13,964 nt of DNA from Candidatus Omnitrophota bacterium (GCA_018829455.1 JAHJUB010000147.1:1-13964); one strand, 5' to 3'. Numbered from the stretch's first letter, positions 1-7,058 are shown. A program made the numbers and translations. Notes: generated by a model from the sequence alone, not told the origin.

Positions 1-23
1 CATATTATACGAGGAGGCGGTGA

Positions 24-125
24 ATGGGGTTAACAATGAGCGAGAAGAAGGCAATCACCAAAGAAGTGGCAAGGCGGTACCGGAAAGCGAGGAAAAAGGA
101 TAAAGGCGGGATACTATTGTTTTAA
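24..125 (+). pseudogene. Truncated N-terminus of an integrase-type transposase
   Basis: An ATG at 24 follows a strong ribosome binding site (GAGGAGG, 11-17, 6-base spacing) and opens a 33-codon frame ending in TAA at 123-125. A second in-frame ATG is at 36. The peptide after that ATG, MSEKKAITKEVARRYRKA, is lysine/arginine rich and resembles from memory the first residues of rve-type (DDE integrase) insertion-sequence transposases, which continue with a conserved GxILDEFV-like segment. Here the match stops at about KGGIL and the frame closes two codons later, so the gene is cut near base 115. No DDE catalytic region is present. The sequence switches directly to a relic of glyS, so this is probably one edge of an old rearrangement. 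It could instead be an unrelated small basic protein; the assignment rests on a short N-terminal resemblance. Confidence 0.5.
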
Positions 126-146
126 CTCCGGCCGGTGCAGTATAAT
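117..146 (+). promoter_or_regulatory. Putative promoter carried by the glyS relic, upstream of the rhamnosidase gene
   Basis: A perfect TATAAT lies at 141-146 with TTGTTT at 117-122, 18 bases upstream (3 of 6 consensus positions). The -10 box is part of the duplicated glyS 5' segment. Transcription from it would start near 153 and give the rhamnosidase gene at 252 a leader of about 100 bases made mostly of glyS relic. No better promoter is visible before 252. The -35 is weak, so the call depends mainly on the -10 and its position. Confidence 0.4.
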
Positions 147-225
147 TTAGGGATGGTTTTTTGTTAGAAGTAGTTGTAGAAGACCTTCCGGCGGAGTCAA
201 TCCCAGACCTCGCGGCACAATTATC
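140..225 (+). pseudogene. glyS: Relic of the glyS 5' end (direct repeat copy 1)
   Basis: These 86 bases duplicate the promoter and first codons of the intact glyS at 3736-3824. The block 157-225 matches with 67 of 69 bases identical. The two differences (175 and 217) fall at third positions of glyS codons 8 and 22 and are silent (Val, Ala). Upstream, the GTATAATTTA block is identical. The segment between the blocks has lost three bases, which puts the copy's ATG (153) out of frame so that it stops after four codons. The resemblance ends at 225, just before the rhamnosidase gene's ribosome binding site. With copy 2 it brackets about 3.5 kb of cargo. Confidence 0.85.
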
Positions 226-251
226 CGCAGTTTTAGTCGAAGAGGAGGACA

Positions 252-2636
252 ATGTTAAAAGACTTTATAGGGTGCGGTTGGCTCTGGTATGACCATTACG
301 GGTTTGATGATGTAAACGTATTTATGCTGGCCCGGAAGGAGTTTAATCTGGCGAAAATTCCCGCCAAGGCTGATATCAAAATTACGGCCGATACCCGTTA
401 CAAACTTTACGTAAACAATCATTATGTTTGTTTCGGACCGGCCCGCGGCTATCCGGAATCTTATCCGTTTGACAATGTTGACGTTGCCCCCTATTTAAAT
501 GAAGGAAAGAACGTTCTGTCTGTTCTGGTACATCAGTTCGGTCACGGAACTTTTCAATCCATTTACGGAGGCGCAGCCGGATTATTGGTTTCCGGTAAAA
601 TTGCCGGGAATGATGTCGGAACAAAACCGAAAAACTGGCTGATTAAAAAATGTCCCGGCCATAAACAGGACATGATTCGGAGAACAATTCAGTTAGGTTA
701 TCAGGAAAATTTTGATGCCCGTTTAGTAGACCCATGCTGGAAAGAGCCTGATTCCGATATTAAAGAAGGCAAGGAAGGCTGGTTTTACGGAGGCTGGCGG
801 TCCGTAGGGTGCTTGCCCTGGTTGAACCTGGAGGAAAGAGGAATACCTTTGATGAAAGAAGAGGTGAGAAATTTCAAAAAAATACTGAAGGTCTGTTCCG
901 GCAATGCTTATCCGGGCTGGGAAGACGCCCGTAACCTGACCGAAGTGTATCTGCAGGAGCCGCAAGGGATTGAAGCCTCCGTTCAAATCAGGGGCAAGGA
1001 AAGGATGCTGGAACCCGGCTCCGGTTTTGCCGAAATTAAGCCGTTTCCTTTCGGGGAAAGGCTAACCTTGCTGATGGATTTTGGAGAGGAAGTAACCGGA
1101 TACATCGGAATCTCCGTTGAGGGGAAGGGCGGTGAAGTCGTTGATTTTACCACCGCGGAGTTGCTGGAAAAAGACCGGCTTTGCGTTCTGGACCCTAAAA
1201 TAGGTTGTAAAGTCGCTCCTTCGGACCGGTTTATGCTAAGAGCGGGCAAGAACAATTTTGAAACCTTCGCTATGCACGGTTTCCGGTATTTATCAGCCAC
1301 TTTGCGCAACATCCAAAAACCTTTAAAAATCTTCCGTATTTATGTCCGACAAGTCTCCTATCCGTTTGAAAAAACAGCATTTTTTGCGAGTTCGGATAAG
1401 ACCCTGAATAGAATCTGGGATATGTGTATCCGTACCCAGGTTAACTGTTCGTTCGATGCTTATGTCGACTGCCCGTGGCGGGAACAGGCGCAGTGGTGGG
1501 GGGATGCCCGTGTTCAGGGGTCTAATACCTTCCATTTTTTCGGGGACGTAAAACTTTTGAAGAGGGGTATAAAACAAGGCGGACAATCCCAGATTTCCAA
1601 CGGTTTAACCTTTGGCCATTTCCCGACAACAGCGGTTGGCTGCGTCCTGCCTGATTTTACGCTTACCTGGATACAATCGCAACTGGATTACTATCGGTAT
1701 ACCGGAGACGGGAATTTGTTGAAAGAGCAATTCCCCGCAACAGAAAGAGCGCTCGGATTCTTCCGAAGATGTATCGGGAAAGACGGAATGCTGGGCATAA
1801 TGCCGGAGTGGTGGGTTTTTCTTGACTGGGCTCCGCTGTACAAGGATGGTTATTCAGCCGTTTTTAATATGCTCTATCTGGGCGCCCTGAAGGATATGGT
1901 GCAGATTTGCCGGATTCTGGGAAAAAAAAGCGAAACATATCAAAAGGAGGCGGTCCGCTTAGAGGAGAAGATTATCCGGTGTTTCTGGTCGGAAAAGGAG
2001 CAGGTTTTTTATGACGGATTTGACAACGGGAAAAACAAGGTTGTTAAAAAAATAAGTCAGCATACACACGCGCTGGCAATCCTGCTTGATTTAAAGCCGG
2101 ATTTCCACGAAAAATTCGTTGACCGGATTTTGTTGATTCCGATGAAAGAGCCGCCTTTGGCCAACAAAGATATAATCGAGGCATCGCCTTTTTTTTACTT
2201 CTACGTTTTGAATGCCGTAAAAAAGGTCGGCGGCCGCGAAAAGGAAATTATAGATTTCATTAAAGAAAGATGGGGACAGATGCTAAAGGATGGTTCAACT
2301 ACCTGTTATGAGATGTGGAATCCGACTCCCGGGGCGGTCTCTCTTTGTCACGCCTGGAGCGCTCATCCGGCAGTCTATTTTATTAATATATTATCAGGAT
2401 TAAAGCCGCTTGCGCCCAATTGGCGGAAGTTCATGGTGAACCCCGACCTGCTGGACATTGACCGGTTAAATCTCAGGCTGCCCACTGTTTACGGCGAGAT
2501 TGAGGTTGAGCTGAAAAAACAGAATGGAAACACCTGCCTGAATATAATGGTTCCAAAAGGGACAGAGGGGATTTTGGAGACAAAGCGATTAAAGAAGACC
2601 CTGGCGCCCGGCAGGCACAAAATTTCATGGAGATAA
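252..2636 (+). CDS. Cytosolic GH78 alpha-L-rhamnosidase-like glycoside hydrolase
   Basis: The protein has 794 residues and no signal peptide or membrane segment, so it should act in the cytoplasm, releasing terminal alpha-L-rhamnose from imported oligosaccharides or glycosides. The N-terminal part (about 30-130) is a beta-sandwich with the rhamnosidase-N-like segment YKLYVNNHYVCFGPARGYP. A second beta-rich domain spans about 220-370. The (alpha/alpha)6 catalytic domain runs about 380-715 and a C-terminal beta-sandwich follows. The GH78 signature DCPWREQ is at 406-412, then WWGDA. D406, E411 and D418, with E687 in TCYEMW, correspond to the catalytic acidic positions known from GH78 enzymes, so all key residues are present. 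The start is set by GAGGAGG at 243-249, 2 bases before the ATG. No transporter or other sugar gene lies in the window, so the substrate is not indicated. Some GH78-fold proteins act on other sugars; family membership is sure, rhamnose specificity less so. Confidence 0.88.
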   Translation: MLKDFIGCGWLWYDHYGFDDVNVFMLARKEFNLAKIPAKADIKITADTRYKLYVNNHYVCFGPARGYPESYPFDNVDVAPYLNEGKNVLSVLVHQFGHGTFQSIYGGAAGLLVSGKIAGNDVGTKPKNWLIKKCPGHKQDMIRRTIQLGYQENFDARLVDPCWKEPDSDIKEGKEGWFYGGWRSVGCLPWLNLEERGIPLMKEEVRNFKKILKVCSGNAYPGWEDARNLTEVYLQEPQGIEASVQIRGKERMLEPGSGFAEIKPFPFGERLTLLMDFGEEVTGYIGISVEGKGGEVVDFTTAELLEKDRLCVLDPKIGCKVAPSDRFMLRAGKNNFETFAMHGFRYLSATLRNIQKPLKIFRIYVRQVSYPFEKTAFFASSDKTLNRIWDMCIRTQVNCSFDAYVDCPWREQAQWWGDARVQGSNTFHFFGDVKLLKRGIKQGGQSQISNGLTFGHFPTTAVGCVLPDFTLTWIQSQLDYYRYTGDGNLLKEQFPATERALGFFRRCIGKDGMLGIMPEWWVFLDWAPLYKDGYSAVFNMLYLGALKDMVQICRILGKKSETYQKEAVRLEEKIIRCFWSEKEQVFYDGFDNGKNKVVKKISQHTHALAILLDLKPDFHEKFVDRILLIPMKEPPLANKDIIEASPFFYFYVLNAVKKVGGREKEIIDFIKERWGQMLKDGSTTCYEMWNPTPGAVSLCHAWSAHPAVYFINILSGLKPLAPNWRKFMVNPDLLDIDRLNLRLPTVYGEIEVELKKQNGNTCLNIMVPKGTEGILETKRLKKTLAPGRHKISWR

Positions 2637-2756
2637 AAAAAGGCATAGGCTTATGCCAAACATTGTTAAGGTGGTGTCGCATAGGAAAATTGCCTATTTG
2701 TCAGAGGCGATTTTGGAGTGAAACCAGGAGCGAAGAAGATTGTATAGTAAGGGTTA

Positions 2757-2783
2757 CGGAGACTGGGCCGAATATTGTCTCCG
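2757..2783 (+). terminator. Weak stem-loop that may end the rhamnosidase transcript
   Basis: A 7-base inverted repeat (CGGAGAC 2757-2763, GTCTCCG 2777-2783) with a 13-base loop is followed by GCGGCC and TTTATGTTTG. It lies between the rhamnosidase stop and the next promoter. The loop is long and the T-rich tail imperfect and offset, so terminator function is only possible. A second small hairpin at 2642-2657 (GGCATA/TATGCC, 4-base loop) has its A-tract on the upstream side, giving it minus-strand terminator polarity. The rest of 2637-2868 shows no gene I can support. Confidence 0.25.
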
Positions 2784-2795
2784 CGGCCTTTATGT

Positions 2796-2825
2796 TTGTC
2801 AATTCCCGTGTTTTTAGGTTATAAT
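2796..2825 (+). promoter_or_regulatory. Sigma-70-type promoter for the toxin-antitoxin-like pair
   Basis: TTGTCA at 2796-2801 (5 of 6 consensus positions) and a perfect TATAAT at 2820-2825 are 18 bases apart. The expected start near 2832 leaves a leader of about 37 bases that ends in AGGAG immediately before the ATG at 2869. This is the best-matched promoter in the window and gives the pair its own transcription unit, separate from the rhamnosidase gene. Confidence 0.7.
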
Positions 2826-2868
2826 ATAAAGGTAAGGTTCGTTTATATTAAATCAGGTAAATCAGGAG

Positions 2869-3177
2869 ATGAAAATACAAAAATTACCCCTGGCATTTAA
2901 AAAATATTTCTGGGAGGTAGAATTTGAAAAGATCAATCTTGCGAATCGCAAGGTGTATATTCTACAGCGTATTCTGGAATATGGCGATGAGGACGCTGTT
3001 GCCTGGATGTGGAATAATTTTAAAAAAAGAGAGATAAAAAATACCCTCGTTAATTACCGCGGATATTCTTTAAAAACTGCTAATTTTTGGGCTCTGATAT
3101 TAGATATACCAAGAAAGGATGTGCTGTGTTTGAAGAAACATTCGTCAAAGGAGCCAAGGACATTCTGGCCCTATTAG
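2869..3177 (+). CDS. DUF6922-like protein, probable antitoxin partner
   Basis: This 102-residue soluble protein resembles small proteins of the DUF6922 type. It has an early FWEVEFEKINL segment, a middle RILEYGDEDAVAWMW, and a late SLKTANFWALILDIPRKDVLCL ending. In such families, from memory, this type of gene precedes an AbiEii-like nucleotidyltransferase, as here. The downstream gene starts at 3126, so the two frames overlap by 52 bases. The conserved part ends at about residue 87; the last 15 residues are written in the overlap and look unconserved. AGGAG abuts the ATG, which is closer than optimal. The antitoxin role is inferred from gene order only; nothing in the sequence shows toxin binding or DNA binding directly. 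Confidence 0.65.
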   Translation: MKIQKLPLAFKKYFWEVEFEKINLANRKVYILQRILEYGDEDAVAWMWNNFKKREIKNTLVNYRGYSLKTANFWALILDIPRKDVLCLKKHSSKEPRTFWPY

Positions 3178-3746
3178 GCCGTTCCGGTATTTTACGAGGG
3201 GCCTATTTAGCAGGCGGTACGTCCGCTGCCCTCCAATTGGGTCACCGTATTTCCGTGGATTTTGATTTTTTTACAACTAAAGAGTTTGTGCCCAAGAAAA
3301 TTTCTACCGCGCTATCAACATTAGGTTCGTTTGAGGAAGAACAGGCAAGCAAAGGGACCGTTTCCGGTAAGTTTAAAGGAATAAATTTCAGTCTTTTTAT
3401 TTATAAATATCCCCTAATTTTTCCTCCGTTAAAATATCTGTCAGTGAATATAGCTGATATTCGAGACATTGCTGCCATGAAAATAGATGCGGTAGCAACC
3501 CGAGGAAAGAAAAGGGATTTCATTGACTTATATTTTATATGCAAATCCGGTTATCAATTAATTGATTTGCTGAATTTCTACGATAAAAAATATAAAAGGT
3601 TGGCTTCTAACCGTATCCATATCCAAAAAAGTTTAGTGTTTTTTAATGATGCTGAACCTGACGAGATGCCAAGAATGTTAAAAGAAGCCGTATGGAAAGA
3701 TATAAAGAAATATTTTGAACATACCATAATAAGGGGTATAATTTAA
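3126..3746 (+). CDS. AbiEii/AbiGii-type nucleotidyltransferase, probable toxin
   Basis: The family (PF08843-like) transfers nucleotides to a cellular target; characterised relatives such as MenT modify tRNA ends and AbiEii acts as a type IV toxin. With the GTG at 3126 the protein has 206 residues and begins MFEETFVKGAKD. I prefer this start to the TTG at 3087 because AAAGGA lies 6 bases upstream and because family members start at this point. The nucleotidyltransferase core is clear: LAGGTSAALQLGH with G30, G31 and T32, then the metal-binding pair D45 and D47 in VDFDFF. The second conserved block, AAMKIDAVATRGKKRDFIDL, has K119, R130, D131 and D134. All key residues are intact, so it should be active. 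Its last codons (ata-att-taa) lie inside the duplicated glyS promoter segment, so its natural C-terminus may have been altered at the junction. The cellular target is unknown. Confidence 0.8.
   Translation: MFEETFVKGAKDILALLGRSGILRGAYLAGGTSAALQLGHRISVDFDFFTTKEFVPKKISTALSTLGSFEEEQASKGTVSGKFKGINFSLFIYKYPLIFPPLKYLSVNIADIRDIAAMKIDAVATRGKKRDFIDLYFICKSGYQLIDLLNFYDKKYKRLASNRIHIQKSLVFFNDAEPDEMPRMLKEAVWKDIKKYFEHTIIRGII
3715..3742 (+). promoter_or_regulatory. glyS promoter with the -10 box 8 bases from the ATG
   Basis: TTGAAC (3715-3720) and a perfect TATAAT (3737-3742) are 16 bases apart, inside the 3' end of the nucleotidyltransferase gene. Only 8 bases separate the -10 from the glyS ATG at 3751, so the first transcribed base should fall at or next to the start codon, giving a leaderless message. 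AAGGA at 3745-3749 is one base from the ATG, too close to work as a normal ribosome binding site. Confidence 0.6.
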
Positions 3747-3824
3747 GGATATGGATTTTTTGTTAGAAGTAGTCGTAGAAGACCTTCCGGCGGAGTCAAT
3801 CCCAGACCTCGCGGCCCAATTATC
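3736..3824 (+). repeat. Direct repeat copy 2: promoter and first codons of intact glyS
   Basis: This is the counterpart of the relic at 140-225. It covers the glyS -10 box, the ATG and 24 codons, and contains the nucleotidyltransferase stop codon. The two copies lie in the same orientation with 3510 bases between them. At about 86-89 bases the repeat is far longer than a transposon target-site duplication, which points to recombination or segmental duplication and not to simple transposition. Confidence 0.85.
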
Positions 3825-5799
3825 AGAAAAGTTTAATCAGGCCCTCATTGAAAACCGGATACCAGCGGAAAAACTAACCTCGTTTACCACTATCCGGCGC
3901 TTGGTCGTATCCGTTGAAGGTCTGCCGAAAAAACAGGCGGCCCAGATTGTGGAGGTAGCCGGACCGCCGGCCGCAGTGGCTTTTCAGCCGGACGGCATTC
4001 CCCTGCCGGCCGGACTTGGTTATTGCCGGGCGCACAAAATAACCCCCAAAGACTTAAAGGTCAAAGACGACGGTAAGAAAAAGGTCACCTATTATCTCCG
4101 GGAAGAGAAGGGCCGGTCTACCCGGGAGATTTTGCAAGAATTAGCGCCGAAATTGCTCTCCTCGCTCTCTTTTAACCTGCCGATGCGCTGGGGGAGCGGC
4201 GAAGTATCTTTTATCCGTCCCGTCACCTCAATCCTTGCTTTATTAGATGACAAGGTTCTGCCGGTGGAATTTGCCGGGGTGAAAGCCCGGTCTTATACCT
4301 TTGGCCACCTGACCCTTTCGCCCAAAAAGATTAAAATAAGTTCAATCCCTGGTTATTTTAAGTCTGTTTCCAAAAATTTTATCATACTTGATGCCGGGGA
4401 AAGAGTCAGGAAACTTACCCGGAAGATAAAATCTTTTCTGCCGGACGGAGCATCTTATTCCTCGGAGGGCCTGAATAAAATAGCGCTTACCCTGGAATAT
4501 CCGGAAGCGTCTTTAAGCCGCTTGGACCTGAAAAATATTTCCTACCCGGAAGAGGCGGCCGCGATTATCGTTGAAAATCTGAAGTGCCTGCCGCTCTTCG
4601 GCCCGGAGAAAAAATTACTGCCGGAATTCATCATTATCACCGACGGACGAATTACGGAAGAGATTACCCGGGGATTCCTCTGGGTTTTGGAGAGCCGGCT
4701 GGAAGATGGACGGTTCTTCTGGCAGGAAGATGTCCAGGTTACTATTCCGGAACAACTGGCTAAATTGAACAAGGTTATCTTCCAGGCCGCAGTCGGTTCG
4801 TTGGCCGACTACAGCCAGGCCCTGGAAAAAATTGCCGCTGATTTTGCCCGGAAGTTGAATCTGGAAGCAGGGGAGGCGGAAATTTTAATCGCGGCGGCGA
4901 GGGTGGCCAAGGTTGATGCGGCTACCAGTATGGTGCGTGAATTCCCGGAAGTAGCCGGAATAATGGCGGCCAGTCTTCTGAGGCGGTCCGGATATTTGCC
5001 GGTGATTTCAGAGGTCGTGAAGGAACACTTGCTGCCCCGGTATTCCGGAGACCGCCTGCCGGAAAACAGGTTGAGTCGGATACTCTCCTTTTCGGACAAA
5101 ATGCTGAATCTCTGCGGTCTCTTTGCGTCCGGGATAGAACCGTCCGGTTCTTCCGACCCGTTTGGATTACGACGGCTGGCGCAGGGAGCGCTGGAAATTG
5201 CCTGGAAAACCGATTTTCGGATTTCGTTGAGCGGTGCGGTTAACGCCGGACTGGCGGCCTGGGGAAAAGGAGATGAAGTTAAGGAGAAAGTAATCGGTTT
5301 CTTATCCCAGCGTATTGAAAATGGGCTTCAAGCCCGTGGTTTTCGGCCGGATATTGCGGCCGCCGGCCTTTTCGGAGAAGGAGACAGCATCACCGCCTTT
5401 CCGGCCCGGGCCGCAGCCCTGACGGACTTTCTCCGAAAGCCCGGGGGTCCGGAAGAGATTATCACCTTCAGCCGGGTAACCAATATTCTTCTTCAAGCCA
5501 AAGAAAAAAAGTTCTCTTTCGGATGGTTTCAGGCGAAACTTCTTTCGGAAGAGGCGGAAAAGGAACTCTTTTCTTTCTGGATTTCCAAGGCAGAGGAGAT
5601 TGGCGCTTTTTTGACTGAGGAGAATTACGGCGCAGCCCTGGCGAAAATTTCGGAGTTAAACCCATACATCAACCGTTTTTTTGACAAGGTAATGGTGATG
5701 ACGCCGGATGAGACTTTGCGTAATAATCGGCTGGGACTCCTGGAGCAGATCGCCTGTGCCTTGCGGAAGATAGGGGATTTAAATAAAATTCAGATTTGA
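3751..5799 (+). CDS. glyS: Glycine--tRNA ligase beta subunit
   Basis: This is the beta chain of the heterotetrameric bacterial glycyl-tRNA synthetase. It binds and positions tRNA-Gly while the alpha chain (GlyQ) activates glycine. The 682-residue length is normal. It starts with the family's FLLEVVVEDLPAESIP and has TTIRRLVVSVEGLP, RWGSGEVSFIRPV, the HD-like middle region (VREFPEVAGIMA), the SDPFGLRRLAQG motif, and a C-terminal DALR-type anticodon-binding domain ending in FFDKVMVMTPDETLRNNRLGLL. No frameshift is seen. glyQ, often immediately upstream, is absent from the window; upstream is the accessory island. glyA begins 2 bases after the stop, so the two are almost certainly cotranscribed. 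The promoter at 3715 suggests a leaderless start. No T-box or glycine riboswitch is possible in so short a leader. Confidence 0.97.
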   Translation: MDFLLEVVVEDLPAESIPDLAAQLSEKFNQALIENRIPAEKLTSFTTIRRLVVSVEGLPKKQAAQIVEVAGPPAAVAFQPDGIPLPAGLGYCRAHKITPKDLKVKDDGKKKVTYYLREEKGRSTREILQELAPKLLSSLSFNLPMRWGSGEVSFIRPVTSILALLDDKVLPVEFAGVKARSYTFGHLTLSPKKIKISSIPGYFKSVSKNFIILDAGERVRKLTRKIKSFLPDGASYSSEGLNKIALTLEYPEASLSRLDLKNISYPEEAAAIIVENLKCLPLFGPEKKLLPEFIIITDGRITEEITRGFLWVLESRLEDGRFFWQEDVQVTIPEQLAKLNKVIFQAAVGSLADYSQALEKIAADFARKLNLEAGEAEILIAAARVAKVDAATSMVREFPEVAGIMAASLLRRSGYLPVISEVVKEHLLPRYSGDRLPENRLSRILSFSDKMLNLCGLFASGIEPSGSSDPFGLRRLAQGALEIAWKTDFRISLSGAVNAGLAAWGKGDEVKEKVIGFLSQRIENGLQARGFRPDIAAAGLFGEGDSITAFPARAAALTDFLRKPGGPEEIITFSRVTNILLQAKEKKFSFGWFQAKLLSEEAEKELFSFWISKAEEIGAFLTEENYGAALAKISELNPYINRFFDKVMVMTPDETLRNNRLGLLEQIACALRKIGDLNKIQI

Positions 5800-5801
5800 A
5801 T

Positions 5802-7043
5802 ATGAAGATTAAGCAAACAGACCCGGAAGTTTCCGGTTGGATTGAAAAGGAAGAGGAGCGGCTCGCCTTTACCCTGGAACTAATTGCTTCGGAGAACGTG
5901 GTCAGTGAGGCGGTCCTGGAGGCGACCGGTTCGGTCCTGACCAATAAATATGCGGAGGGCTACCCGGGTAAACGCTACTACGGCGGCTGTAAGTTTGTGG
6001 ACGAAATTGAGAGATTGGCGGTGGAACGCGCCAAAGAATTATTTAAGGTAGATTACGCCAACGTTCAGCCCCATTCCGGTACTCAGGCCAATATGGCGGT
6101 TCTTCTTTCCATTCTTAAGATCGGTGACCGGATTATGGGAATGAGTCTTGATTCCGGCGGTCATTTGAGTCACGGCGCTTCCGTAAGTTTCTCCGGTTGC
6201 CTTTTTGAAAACCACCCGTACACGGTTAACCGCAAAACAGAACTTCTGGATTACGACGAGATTGCCCGGCAGGTAAAACAAGTTAAGCCCGGGATGATTA
6301 TTTGTGGAGCGAGTTCCTACCCCCGGGTAATTGACTTTGCGGCTTTCCGGAAGATTGCCGACAGTGTGAATGCGTACCTGATGGCTGACATTGCGCACAT
6401 TGCCGGTCTGGTGGTCGTTGGTCTTCATCCCAGCCCGGTCGGCTTCGCTCATTTTATTACTTCTACGACTCATAAGACCCTGCGGGGACCAAGAGGCGGT
6501 CTTATTCTGGCGGGCAAGGAGCACGGACATCTTTTAAACCGGATGATATTTCCCGGTATCCAGGGCGGTCCGCTGATGCACGTCATTGCCGCAAAGGCGG
6601 TTGCTTTCAAAGAAGCGCAAAGGCCGGAGTTCCGGGATTACCAGGTTCAGGTTGTCAAAAACAGCCGCTGTCTGGCTGAAGGCTTGGAAAAAAGGGGTTT
6701 CCGGCTGGTAACCGGAGGCACCGATAACCACCTGCTTTTGGTTGACCTGTCCCATCAGAATATTACCGGCGCCGAAGCGGAAAAACTGCTGGAGAGCACC
6801 GGTATTTCCACCAACAAGAATATGATTCCCTTTGACCCGCTGGATGCTATCAGGACAAGCGGTCTGCGCCTGGGAACGCCGGCCATAACCAGCCGCGGAA
6901 TGAAGGAAGGCCAGATGGAGACGATCGCCGGGCTGATTTCGGATGCGATTATTTTCCGGGCGGACCCGGCTAAAATCTCGGATGTCAAGAAGCGGGTGAA
7001 AAATCTCTGCCGGAAATTCCCCCTGAATTCCCGAAAATTGTAA
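5802..7043 (+). CDS. glyA: Serine hydroxymethyltransferase
   Basis: GlyA is a pyridoxal-phosphate enzyme that interconverts serine and glycine with tetrahydrofolate, supplying glycine and one-carbon units in the cytosol. From the ATG at 5802 it has 413 residues, the usual size. It shows ELIASENVVS, LTNKYAEGYPGKRYYGG, NVQPHSGTQAN, DIAHIAGL and the cofactor-lysine motif TSTTHKTLRGPRGG, with K225 as the Schiff-base lysine. FPGIQGGP and SGLRLGTPAITSRG follow. An in-frame TTG at 5796 overlaps the glyS stop and is a less likely start. There is no clear ribosome binding site, so initiation probably depends on translation of glyS (the stop codon is 2 bases before the ATG). Pairing with glyS is sensible: one gene makes glycine, the other charges it. 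A palindromic repeat begins 15 bases after the stop. Confidence 0.97.
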   Translation: MKIKQTDPEVSGWIEKEEERLAFTLELIASENVVSEAVLEATGSVLTNKYAEGYPGKRYYGGCKFVDEIERLAVERAKELFKVDYANVQPHSGTQANMAVLLSILKIGDRIMGMSLDSGGHLSHGASVSFSGCLFENHPYTVNRKTELLDYDEIARQVKQVKPGMIICGASSYPRVIDFAAFRKIADSVNAYLMADIAHIAGLVVVGLHPSPVGFAHFITSTTHKTLRGPRGGLILAGKEHGHLLNRMIFPGIQGGPLMHVIAAKAVAFKEAQRPEFRDYQVQVVKNSRCLAEGLEKRGFRLVTGGTDNHLLLVDLSHQNITGAEAEKLLESTGISTNKNMIPFDPLDAIRTSGLRLGTPAITSRGMKEGQMETIAGLISDAIIFRADPAKISDVKKRVKNLCRKFPLNSRKL

Positions 7044-7058
7044 AACCACAAACCCATT

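Noticed and set aside
140..225. The glyS relic as a working short leader peptide gene
   Set aside because: Its ATG frame stops after four codons and the synthetase frame has no start codon with a ribosome binding site.
2627..2824. A 65-codon plus-strand frame overlapping the rhamnosidase stop
   Set aside because: It starts within the last rhamnosidase codons, has no ribosome binding site, a composition unlike a soluble protein, and runs across hairpins into a promoter. I see no support for translation.
6039..7049. Two minus-strand frames (163 and 171 codons) opposite glyA
   Set aside because: They mirror conserved glyA codons and show no family signature or start signals.
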